Both the position numbers and the translations under genes were made by a program. From Pelobates cultripes (taxonomy: Eukaryota; Chordata; Amphibia; Anura; Pelobatidae), in NCBI GenBank assembly GCA_933207985.1, contig OW240916.1:301257561-301321560 (forward strand): 64,000 bases of DNA. The letters run 5' to 3'. The notes below the pieces were generated by a model. The model made no database searches and was not told where the DNA came from. It was given only the letters and a program-made list of their open reading frames with translations. Shown piece by piece: positions 10,340-19,489 of this stretch. Numbering within the stretch: position 1 is the stretch's first letter; each line of letters opens with the position of its first letter.

Positions 10340-11782
10340 CACCCATGGTCTGCCTCTTTGGGGAAAGAAGGTCGGGGCGGACTTCTGTTCTGGAAAGGGG
10401 GGTCTCCCCATGTAGGAGCCTCAGTTCGGGCGTGAACCTCTATTAAATCTGCCGGACAGACAGCCCCTTGCTCTGCCGGCCCCAGGAAAAACCTTTTGGT
10501 CAAACACCCTTTTCATATTTAATTGCGCCTTGTCCAAGGCAGTAAAAGTTTGGACGTATGCGCCCAGGTCTTTAACCCCTTAAGGACCAAACTTCTGGAA
10601 TAAAAGGGAATCATGACATGTCACACAGGGGTTAACAAATGAATCTCCAAACAGAAGACCTTTGGCTTGAGGGCCTGGTTCTGTAATTGCCATGTTAATG
10701 AGCTTGGGTTCTATTTTTAATAGGATTGATTTACTGCGCTCTGTGGCAAGAGCGGTATTAGCATTGCCAATTAGGCATATTATTCTTTGGATCCAACCCC
10801 TAATCATGAACCGATCTAGGACCTCATCCTTGGCCAAGGATTCTTCTACAGCTTCAAATAGTTTGGTTGCTGGGCCTAGAATATCTAGAACCTTATCCTG
10901 GCAGTTATATAATGAGAAGTCTAAGCTTTTTTTGGGGCTTCCATCCAGTTTTGCTTAGGAACAGTGGGGCGTGGGCATTCCGCCCTTAATTTATTTCAGG
11001 CCGCTTTATCTAGGGGCTTGCGGACCCGGGATGCAACATATTGCGCCACATGTTCAGCCGGTGACCATTCCGCTGAGCAGGGGTGACGTAAGTCATTAGG
11101 TTCAAATAAGGGTTCGCCCTGTGGGTCAAGTATTTTGCCCTCTTTAATTAGATCAGATTTAGACATGTCTGTGGTATGCAAGTCAGTAGAGGCTTTTGAA
11201 TCCTCACCAAATTCGTAGTCTGAATCGAAATCAAATAAATAATTTGAGTGGTCTGAGTTCAGTGAAAATGCTCTCTCCTCTTCTGAACTGAGTTCAGACA
11301 GTGTAATCTTGCTGGGCTTTTGCCCATTTCCAATGCCTAGCCGCTTTTGCCCGGCTAGAGGCTCTCTTGCGTGGTAGATAATGTGCGCCATCTGTGACAG
11401 GTTTGGAACTGTCCATTTTTTTGATTGAGTGCTTTACTTTGGCCGAGGCCTTGCGGCCGGGGTGTGTAGGATGAGAGACCGTGGGTATCGCGGCTGCTAT
11501 AGCTGCCGGAGGGACCCCTGATTGGGCTTGTAAAATCACTTGTGCGAATGATTTTGAGATAGATGAGGACATAATGTCCATAGCAGATGCCAGGGCTTTC
11601 GACAAAGTAGTGTCCATTATTGCCTGAATTTCTTCAGAAGCTGGGAATTCAGCCTCATCCCCAGAAATCATTTGAGGTAAAACCAGGGAAGCTTGGGGGT
11701 TAGATTGAACCCCAGATGGCCCAGGTAAATTATTGGATGACTGCATATTGTTTTTAGAAAATAGTAGTAATGGTAAAGACAA
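10340..11782 (-). pseudogene. DIRS gag-like protein remnant
   Basis: Frame 11782-11294 starts the protein; a start at the inner Met (about 11746, MQSSNN) is equally possible. Frame 11391-10996 continues with DPQGEPLFEPNDLRHP and SPAEHVAQYVASRVRKPLDK, and frame 10837-10580 ends with CLIGNANTALATERSK and LLFGDSF. These blocks match the acidic gag-like ORF1 of vertebrate DIRS elements. At least three frames are needed to read it, so it is broken. Confidence 0.65.
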
Positions 11783-12184
11783 GTATTATAGTTAAACCAG
11801 GTATTTTATTGATAAGAAAACAGAGGAACTGGATTAAGTAACCCAGATAAATTGCCAAATAGAAATAAAGATTGTAACAATGCCAACTACTCACAGCCAC
11901 AAGGGGGAGAGCAAAGCACAGAGAACCATCCGCCACTAATTCTGGACACCCACTCCAACCTGAGGGCTGAGTGGGCATGGAAGAGTAAAAAAGGCGGGAA
12001 GGACCTTGCAGAAAATGGCCGCCGCGAAATGGGCACCAAACAGATGCTCGTTGCGGTTAAAAACGGATCGCTAATGTGAGCGAGGTGGCCGCAGTGGTGA
12101 CATGACTAACGATCAAGTCAGAGATAATGATTGAATGCGCGATCGGAATTTTTGTCCGACCGCGCAACCACCCGGATTTCAAGC

Positions 12185-12320
12185 CATCCAATCACAGTGC
12201 TCTGTGTCATTTTACACAGCGTGGGAAAGTGTTCTTAGCCTAATTGCAGGGCGGGGCAAGGCTTCATAAGCCTTACCCCGCCCTGCGGAGCTCAGTCTGC
12301 GCAGAGCCCTCCATGGGTGA
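12185..12320 (+). promoter_or_regulatory. Promoter-like palindrome, copy A
   Basis: CCAATCAC, then the palindrome GGGCGGGGCAAGGCTT / AAGCCTTACCCCGCCC centred at about 12265, then CCCTCCATGGG. GC boxes in both orientations flank an AT-containing centre, and CCAAT lies upstream. The arrangement resembles a pol II promoter; function is inferred. Confidence 0.4.
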
Positions 12321-12582
12321 AGATGGATTATTTTTTTGCGCTCAGGTTTTTCCTTTTTGTCAGGTTTTTTTTTTGCGCTCAGGATTTTTATATTTTTTTT
12401 AGTTCGACGGTTATGATGTTTTTTTATTTGGCCTTTTTTGGGGCTGAAAAATGAAGATTTGAGAAAAAAGAAGACGTTGAATGGTAAGTTTAATTTTATT
12501 TTACAGGTTAGTTATTTTATTCCCTCCTCACTATTTTTTAGGGTGAGGGGGGTAGGTAGGGACTTTTTATTTGGGGGGGGTG

Positions 12583-12614
12583 GGTGACTAGGGGCTTGGG
12601 GACCCCTAGTCACC
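12583..12614. repeat. 12-bp perfect hairpin
   Basis: GGTGACTAGGGG (12583-12594) and CCCCTAGTCACC (12603-12614) are exact complements with an 8-nt loop. The same hairpin occurs in copy B near 17232-17262 with a mismatch. Confidence 0.85.
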
Positions 12615-12640
12615 TTGGGGGGGGGGAGAATTTACTTAGG

Positions 12641-13280
12641 GCCCCCACCCGCAGCCCAGGGGTGGGGGCCGGGGGGGGGAGGACAGTAGGTCCCCCCTCA
12701 TTATCTTTATGGCCCCCACCCGCCGCCCAGGGGTGGGGGCCGGAGGGGGGTGGACAGTAGGTCCCCCCCCTCATTATCAATATGGCCCCCACCCGCTGTG
12801 CAGGGGTGGGGGCTGGGGGGGGCAGTAGGTCCCCCCCCTCATTATCAATATGGCCCCCACCCGCCGCGCAGGGGTGGGGGCTGGGGGGGCAGTAGGTCCC
12901 CCCCTCATTATCAATATGGCCCCCACCCGCCGCGCAGGGGTGGGGGCCAGGGGGGGCAGTAAGTCCTCCCCCATTATCAATATGGCCCCCACCCGCCGCG
13001 CAGGGGTGGGGGCTGGGGGGGGACAATAGGTCCCCCCTTATTGTTCATTTTAGGGCCCCCACCCACCGCTCAGTGGTGGAGGCCGGGGGGGACAATAGGT
13101 CCCCCCCTTATTGTTCATTTTAGGGCCCCCACCCACCGCGCAGGGGTGGGGGCTGGGGGGGGACAATAGGTCCCCCCTTATTGTTCATTTTAGGGCCCCC
13201 ACCCACCGCTCAGGGGTGGGGGCCGGGGGAGGGACAATATGTCCCCCCCTATTAGTATTTAGGGCACCCACCGGGGGGGA
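12641..13280. repeat. 66-73 bp G/C-rich tandem array
   Basis: About ten units, each with GCCCCCACCC, a CGC.CAGGGGTGGGGGC block, a G-run and AGGTCCCCCC.TTATT. Starts fall near 12641, 12712, 12785, 12853, 12919, 12985, 13055, 13125, 13195 and 13263. Each unit is itself an imperfect palindrome. The alternating G- and C-runs could form quadruplex or i-motif structures. Open frames through it are array artefacts. Confidence 0.9.
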
Positions 13281-13296
13281 CCCCTTTTTTTTTTTT

Positions 13297-13412
13297 AACA
13301 GTGAGCAGCCACAGGCTGCTCACTGTTTATTAGACATGCCCCTACTCGCAGTATTGCGAGTAGGGGCACAATTTACTAATACTAAGTAATTTTTACTTAG
13401 TATTAGTAAATT
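13297..13412. repeat. Three consecutive perfect hairpins
   Basis: Hairpin 1: AACAGTGAGCAGCC (13297-13310) with its exact complement at 13314-13327. Hairpin 2: TGCCCCTACTCGCA (13337-13350) with its complement at 13355-13368. Hairpin 3: a 20-bp AT-rich stem (13370-13389 with 13393-13412) around TACTAATACTAAG. Copy B keeps recognisable, decayed versions at 17600-17705, so the triad is a property of the family. Confidence 0.9.
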
Positions 13413-13520
13413 AATAGGGGGCGGACCGAACATCACATATGTTCGCCGTCCGTGGCAAACGCGCTATGTTCGCCTGGAACTATTCGCTAGCGAACCGTTC
13501 GGGACATCACTAATTATAGC

Positions 13521-13885
13521 TCCCCACAGACAGTAGACGAAACATAGTGCTGGGAATAAGAACTGGCTTTGTTGTCACAAACAGCAGTTTATATTGGGAC
13601 AACATTAGCAGGGGGTAACACACAAGAACAATGGGTTCCTTTGAGTTTGATTAATGACATGTACAAGCAACTTTAACTAATAATTCCTTGTTAATCAAAT
13701 ATACCAATTTAAGGTAAAATATAAATCAATAAGTAAACAAATACACATGTGTAGAATACAATAAATGTCCATTTAAATGTAACTTAAAGATACACATAGT
13801 CCAGCTGAAGGCCAGAAAACTTTATCAATTGGTTGAAACACTGGATTGCAATATGTTCCATTGACTCACTTCTTCTACTCTGGTT
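13521..13885. other. AT-rich interval, nothing recognised
   Basis: No coding or repeat signal recognised between the composite repeat and the foldback MITE. Confidence 0.4.
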
Positions 13886-13896
13886 TAGGTTTAAGG

Positions 13897-14061
13897 CAGG
13901 GGTTCTCAACCCATTCCTCAAGGACCCCCGAACTGTCCAGGATTTAGGGATTACCCTGCTGTGTTTTTAGGGGGGTGGGGGCAAACACTTTAGACACAAC
14001 AGGGTAATCCCTAAATCCTGGACCGGTAGGGGGTCCTTGAGGACTGGGTTGAGAACCCCTG
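13897..14061. mobile_element. Palindromic MITE, CAGGGGTTCTCAACCC ends
   Basis: Perfect TIRs CAGGGGTTCTCAACCCA at both ends and complementary inner arms around AGGATTTAGGGATTACC / CACAACAGGGTAATCC make a near-complete foldback. Terminal CAGGGG is hAT-like. The flanks TAGGTTTAAGG (13886) and CCTTAAACCTA (to 14072) are themselves inverted, extending the palindrome beyond the hAT-like ends. Same family as 4592-4775. Confidence 0.8.
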
Positions 14062-14072
14062 CCTTAAACCTA

Positions 14073-15803
14073 CCTACTTGGAAATCAAGTTGCTACAATC
14101 TTCTGTTGAGTCCTGTCCGCTGCATAGTCAGTGCAGGTTCAACAATGACAGTGACAGGAGATTCTGGATCTGTCTCTTTCCTTTAATTTTTAAGAAATGT
14201 ACTTAGTGTGAAATTATGGTAAATATCATTGACGTGCTTTGAGTCAGACTCTGGAAGAAAACCACTATATACATTTTTTATGATTATTATTGTATACATT
14301 GATTCTTCTTACTGTTTATATTGCACCCAAGCTGTTTTTTTTTTTTTTTAAACTTGGTTCTATGGTCTTGGAGTAAAATTTGCATATTGGCAGGGCAGTG
14401 AAGCATAAAACGTATAATGTCTCCAGATGTAAATGTATTTTATAATGCTTTTAATACTAGAAGCTAATGACTTACCCATATGTCCATAAGTATTATTACT
14501 TGGACTCAACTATTTGGCAGGAATTTCAAGAATTAGATTCTTCGAGGTCAGGTTAAATGGACTACCGAGGCTTCTGCCTCAAACCTTCATTATAATTTAT
14601 TACTCAGTTGATTTCATTTTAGCCCTGTACTCATTTCTTTATTTTCGGATTCCAATATTGTAGAGGACAATATTGCATATATAACCGATGCACAGTGCAG
14701 ACTATGGTGCTTTGGAAATAGAACGTTTATGAGCACAACCTCTCAAAATTTATTAAACTGTCAACTGTCATTTCTTTTCCTAATCTACGCTTTAAAAGAT
14801 TGCAACTACAAAACGAGCTAGGGTAAATTAAAGAAACTTTTCATTAGGTCATCAAATTCATTAAATGCATTAGAGCAAAGTAAAAGATTTGTAATTGATT
14901 TTAATAGGCTGTTATTAAAAAAAAAAAAAAAATCTATAATATCCAGAGTGCACACAAAATCTTTACTTAGGGCAGCAAATATGTAATTTTAATCGTAGGA
15001 GTTAGTAGAATTAGTTTAAATATTTTACTACTTGTTAAATATTCTAACTGTAAAGCACATGAATTTTAATAGAGTGTCTTGCTGGCAATGCCCAGTCTAA
15101 TTTACAAGATTTACACCAATTACTAATCTCGAGAGCTAGAAAACACGCAGTTACGTATTTCTGGAGTATTGGGGGAAGCTATGAAAAGATTTAGCAGGAC
15201 TGTAAAATGAAGTATCTGGCACATTTAATTTTAGCTGAATGCAAAATTAAAGTGCTCTATCGACCTTGGCACTCATAAACATAAATTATTATTCTGTATT
15301 TACCCCACAGTACACAGTATAACATATTCATGCAGAGCAGGTTTAGTATTTATCGCAGCAGTTATACATTGTATCTTGGCAGTTTAACTCCTTCGTGAAC
15401 TAACTGGAACAGCACTGTAGATTTATCAGTGATATTTCTGCATTAAGTAAAGTGCACTTGGCTTTATGTTGCTGTATAACATTTTTGTACTCTTATATTA
15501 AACCACATTAATTAACCCTGTGCTTAAACTTGCACAGCACTTGGGTGAAAGCAATGGCTATTGTGAGTCCTACATTTCAACATGTTGATGTTGATAAATC
15601 GTCTGGGTTGACGTGAAATGCATACAGAGCCCTCGTAGGTGTTTCACCCATCTATTATTTTCTTCCCCCCCACACATTTCAGCAGGCACAGGGTGCTATT
15701 TTTGAACTGGTAATTATTTTTTTGTGGTATGTTATCTACTTAATCTGTATTTTGGCATTTTGGATACCCTGTTATTTATGAGGTTTGCCTGCTATTTTGA
15801 TGT
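14073..15803. other. AT-rich, apparently unique DNA
   Basis: No repeat or ORF recognised apart from poly-T at 14334-14350 and poly-A at 14917-14932. The stretch 14560-15500 is rich in TAATTA/ATTAAA-type words and free of transposon remnants, a texture seen in vertebrate conserved noncoding DNA. That is a guess that only alignment could test. Confidence 0.35.
15587..15627 (+). ncRNA. Hammerhead-like motif, U3/A8 core, weak stem I
   Basis: Core TTGATAA (15591-15597: U3, A8), stem II CGTC/GACG with a 6-nt loop (15600-15613), GAAA (15615-15618), palindromic ATGCAT (15618-15623), cleavage base A15624. Stem I is only 2 bp. No PLE coding is nearby. Confidence 0.45.
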
Positions 15804-15817
15804 CATGTTATACTTTT

Positions 15818-16412
15818 TTTTTTTTGATGTGCATGGCAGAAGCAAAGATTACACAGTGTACTGTTAAGTCAGCATAAAATGAGACATCACATATAAAGTG
15901 TACCTATTAATCAGCATTTTTAAAATTTATTTCTTGAAGAAAAAGTAAATGCAAGGAAAGCATAGTGCGGACAAGGTTTAACGTTTGGATAGTATGCACA
16001 TAGAATGTATGCACTAAGAGTAACGGAAGGTGAGTAAGCCCCGGGAAGCCTTCCAGATATTCTAGCCTCGAATCCCACATACAAAGAACAAAAATAAGCT
16101 TCCTGCACAACGTGTGAGTACGTTCGGTGTAGTGTGGAGAAATTTTGCCAGAGATACAAAACAGAAAAACAAAGTGTCCCAAGCTCAGCTTCAAATTCAG
16201 CCTATGACCCTGTAGGGCAAGACAAAGTCCAGCCAAGAGAGTCCCGGAGTCAGGTCCAGCATCCCACCTGATAGAGTACTTGGAGTCATCTCATCAAAAC
16301 CGGGAAGGCATATTGTGATCCACAGGGTTCTTGCTGTCAGTCTCAAAGCCCAGTATGAATTGGAGTGCGGGCGCCTTGGGAAGCCCGCTCCGGGCCACAG
16401 TGTGTAGCAGGG
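15818..16412 (-). mobile_element. Retrocopy with poly(A) and 14-bp TSD
   Basis: The insert is flanked by CATGTTATACTTTT at 15804-15817 and 16413-16426. On the minus strand it begins GCCCTGCTACACAC, has an AATAAA and a short A-run near 15921-15933, continues about 100 nt and ends in poly(A) (T-run 15814-15825). The duplications and tail are hallmarks of L1-mediated insertion. Source is unknown; a 109-codon minus frame (16236-15907) has no recognised domain. The internal AATAAA/A-run before the final tail suggests a 3'-transduced flank. Confidence 0.75.
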
Positions 16413-16659
16413 CATGTTATACTTTTTATGTAATGAAGATGCACTATTTATGATTTACCTTGTGGATACTACATAGATGACAGTAAATCCGGACCTTCTG
16501 GAGCGATGTGGTTATAGTTTCATATTGGATACAGGATACTACCCATGGATGCAGTGTTACCCATGGATGGACCCAAGTAACCACAGGACTTTGATCCTCC
16601 ACGGCGATGGATAGCCCCAGCTTTTGAAGAGTACTAAAAAAAAAAAAAATTATTCTTCT

Positions 16660-17010
16660 TCACCCATGGAGGGCTGACTCATAACTCTCTGATTGGTTAC
16701 TTACCAATCAGAGTGTTATGAGTCAAATTACACAGCGTGGGAAAATTCCAAAGAACTTTCCCATGCTGTGTAAAATGACAGAGCACTCTGATTGGTGGAT
16801 TTCAAGCCAAAGAATCAGAGTGCTGTGACAGGTAAATGTAGAGACTTAACTGTCAGTCATTTACCTGTCAGAGCACTCTGATTGGATGGCTTAAACCCAC
16901 CAATCAGAGTGCTCTGAGCCTAATTGCAGGGCGGGGCAAGGCTTTATAAGCCTTTATAAGCCTTGCCCCGCCCTGCAGAGCTCAGTCTGGCTGGAGCCCT
17001 CCATGGGTAA
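16660..17010 (+). promoter_or_regulatory. CCAAT / GC-box / TATA-like cluster, copy B
   Basis: At least five CCAATCAGAG or CTCTGATTGG words (16692-16915), then GGGCGGGGCAAGG, two TTTATAAGCC words and CCTTGCCCCGCCC (16930-16976), then CCCTCCATGGG. CCAATCAG is the NF-Y box and GGGCGGGGC the Sp1 box in vertebrate promoters. Whether it drives transcription is inference; the symmetric arrangement could act in both directions. Confidence 0.45.
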
Positions 17011-17280
17011 AGGATTATCTTTTTTTTGCACTCTTTTTTTTTTTTTTTTTTTAAATGCGTCGGTTATTATGGATTTTTATTTGGCCTTTTTGGGGGCTGA
17101 AAAAAAGAAGATTTTAGAAGAAAAAAACATCAAATGGTAAGTGTTATTTTTTTTACAGGTACTTAGTTAATGGTCCCCCCCTCATTATGTTTAGGGTGAG
17201 GGGAGAAGGTAGGGGTTAGTTTTTTTTGGGAGGGGGTGACTAGGGGTTTGGGGACCCCTAGACACCTGGGGGGGGTAAAT

Positions 17281-17580
17281 TTTTATTTAGGGCCGCGACC
17301 CACCGCTCAGGGGTGGGAGCCAGGAGGGAGCACATTAGGTCCCCCCCTTATTAGTATTTAGGGCCCTCACCCACCGCTCAAGGGTGGGGGCCAGGGGAGG
17401 AGGTCAATAGGTCCCCCCCCATTATTTTACTTTAGGGCCCCCACCCACCGCTCAGGGGTGGGGTCCGGGAGGGGAGGACAATAGGTCCCCCCTTATTCTA
17501 ATTTAGGGCTGGACAATAGGTCCCCCCCTTATTTTACTTTAGGGCCCCCACCCGCCGTTCAGGGGTGGGGGCTGGGGGTG
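17281..17580. repeat. G/C-rich tandem array, copy B
   Basis: About four to five units with CACCCACCGCTCAGGGGTGGG and AGGTCCCCCCTTATT, homologous to the array at 12641-13280 but shorter and more degenerate. Confidence 0.8.
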
Positions 17581-17720
17581 CAATAGAAGGTTTTTTTTAC
17601 CAGTGGTTGCTCACTGTTTAATAGACATGCCCCTACTCGCAGTATAGTGAGTATGGGCATAATTTACTAATACTAATTAATCTTTACTTAGTATTAGTAA
17701 ATTTGTCTGAAAGATCAATT

Positions 17721-19055
17721 TAGGTATTTCAGCCTTTTAGTAGATAGCTCCCTAATACCGTGGGAATTAGGGAGTTATCTACTTATTCATTCCTGTCATT
17801 ACATTGACTGGCTAAGTAACTTACATTTCATATGAATGTCTGTTACTTGATTGTTGTAAGTGTTGCAAATGCTTACAGCTGAATCCTGGCTATGTTTGTA
17901 TACTTTTTATTTAAAATTGTATACAGTGTAACATTCTTGATGCTTCCACTGGGTAAGTATATTAGTTCTTAGGCAATACTGTGCTTCGGAACTTCGGCAA
18001 TTCGGGAATTTCGGAACATCTATTCGGACATTCGGAAGTACCCGAATGTCCAAATTGCCCAAAATTTGTCCGAAATCACATTGGGACCATATCGAATTGC
18101 AAAAACGAATTGCTATTATATTGCTATGGCTTTATTAGAATTTTAGGGGGTACTAGAGAGATGCCTTAGACCTCTTTCTCTACAGGTAAATGAAATCTTA
18201 CCCTGCATGTCTGCCTGTTTTTTAAGAGAAGGACAAGGGACACATATTTTAGTGAGTGACCTCTGCAGAATTATCTTTTGACTTTGCATGTGATCAGTAA
18301 TTATCTAATTCGACATTATAATTATCTAACAAATTAGTTATATTAGTGTCTTTACAGAACATCATTCCTGACTTTTCATAAAATGTGCTTAGTAATATAT
18401 ATGTAAAATTAAAGACTTTCCCAATAAGTATTTTTAACACAACTGGACACAAAATTGTATTTACTATATCTGTGTTTATTTCACTATAAGTTAGGATCTC
18501 TACCTTATCTTATTTCTTCACCTCATTTTTTTATTGTGGCTCAGAAAACACTCATGAGACTACAGAAACACTGATTAGTCTGATCTCGTGAGTGTTCTCT
18601 GTGAAAAGAGTCAATAGACATTGTGGCTAACCGGCAAGAGAATTGCAAATTTTAAGCCTAAATAATCTAAAAATTCTTCATTTCAGTTATTTTTTTCAGC
18701 AGTGGCTATTTTTGTCTAAAGTAGTCAAAGCAATTCCCTTGACAAATTCCCACAACACTGTTTTTATGTTCTCTTTCAATATTGCTGAAATGTTAACTTC
18801 TTGTATTGAACTCCACCGAGGTATTACTTGAGTTATATCAGTAAAGTACAAGAAAGAATGTAGCTAATTCTCAATATTTTATCAATAAGTCAAGAAGAAA
18901 ACCTTTATATCCTTTGATAACCTGTCATATAAACTTTCTTCCTGTAGGCTGTGCAATATTTACAAAACACTTTTAGTTTTATTAGTCAGAAAATGATTAG
19001 GTTCTTTTCAAGTTACATTTAGAAAGATAAAGACTGGACATAAGAACTTCTAAAG
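17721..19055. other. Hairpins, otherwise nothing recognised
   Basis: A 17-bp near-perfect hairpin lies at 17740-17756 / 17766-17782. A TTCGG/CCGAA-rich imperfect palindrome at 17980-18100 resembles the end of composite repeat copy A and may be the true end of copy B. The remainder is AT-rich; the 62-codon frames are not convincing. Confidence 0.45.
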
Positions 19056-19063
19056 TAACAGGG

Positions 19064-19199
19064 CAGGGGTGGGCAATCTGCAGCCCTCCAGATGTTTTGG
19101 ACTACATCTTCCTTGATGCTTTGCTAGCATTATGGCCCTTAGAGCATTATGCGAGATGTAGTCCAAAACATCTGGAGGGCCGCAGATTGCCCACCCCTG
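19064..19199. mobile_element. hAT-type MITE, 136 bp
   Basis: TIRs CAGGGGTGGGCAATCTGC and its complement, complementary arms CCAGATGTTTTGGACTACAT, and flanking 8-bp duplications TAACAGGG (19056-19063) and TAATAGGG (19200-19207, one mismatch). Length and TSD fit a non-autonomous hAT. Confidence 0.9.
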
Positions 19200-19489
19200 T
19201 AATAGGGTATAATTGCTGAAAAGTTTGTGGGAACCAGATAAAAATTGAAAAGTTAAACACATCAGTTTATTGTAGTGATTATGATTCTAAGATTCTTTAG
19301 GTGCAACCACTACAATTTGAGTCAAACCGTTTGTAGTGGTGTTAACCTGCTCCTAGCACTTGTAGCCTATTTGTCAAATGTCAAATGCACAGCAACAGCG
19401 TTTCAACCAATCAGTTAATCAGGAGAGCCATGCTGCGCGTGGGAATCTTGATGACCTTTGATTTTTAAAATGGAATCATTGATGGAGGA

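Larger units (their letters stand above)
8506..11980 (-). mobile_element. DIRS-like (tyrosine recombinase) retrotransposon, decayed
   Basis: Reading the minus strand gives a gag-like region, an RT region and a tyrosine recombinase C-terminus in that order, with no LTR, protease or DDE integrase. The left end carries a sequence around GATTTTATTAAAGAC in three copies, inverted at 8506-8543 versus 9095-9131 and direct at 9157-9200. This is the pattern expected for a DIRS inverted terminal repeat plus internal complementary region. DIRS elements integrate through a circular intermediate without target duplication. Many frameshifts show this copy is dead. Confidence 0.8.
12171..13520. repeat. Composite repeat, copy A
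   Basis: Ordered parts: CCAAT-containing arm, GC-box palindrome, T-rich leader with GGTAAGT and TTTTACAG, a 12-bp hairpin, a G/C-rich tandem array, three hairpins, and a terminal CCGAAC/GTTCG-rich palindrome. Copy B at 16640-17720 has the same parts in the same order, so it is a mobile or duplicated family, not a local accident. No ORF is credible; the long frames come from the array. The family is not one I recognise. Confidence 0.7.
16640..17720. repeat. Composite repeat, copy B
   Basis: Homologous to copy A (12171-13520): the same palindrome, GGTAAGT plus TTTTACAG, GTGACTAGGGG hairpin, shorter tandem array (17281-17580) and decayed hairpin triad (17600-17705). It has extra upstream palindromes built from ACCAATCAGAG. 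The left border includes a complement of GAGCCCTCCATGGGT (near 16660), so the 5' part is a larger inverted repeat. Confidence 0.7.

Noticed and set aside
12610..13026. 138-codon proline/glycine-rich minus frame
   Set aside because: It follows the G/C-rich tandem array; all three frames are open because unit lengths and composition avoid stops.
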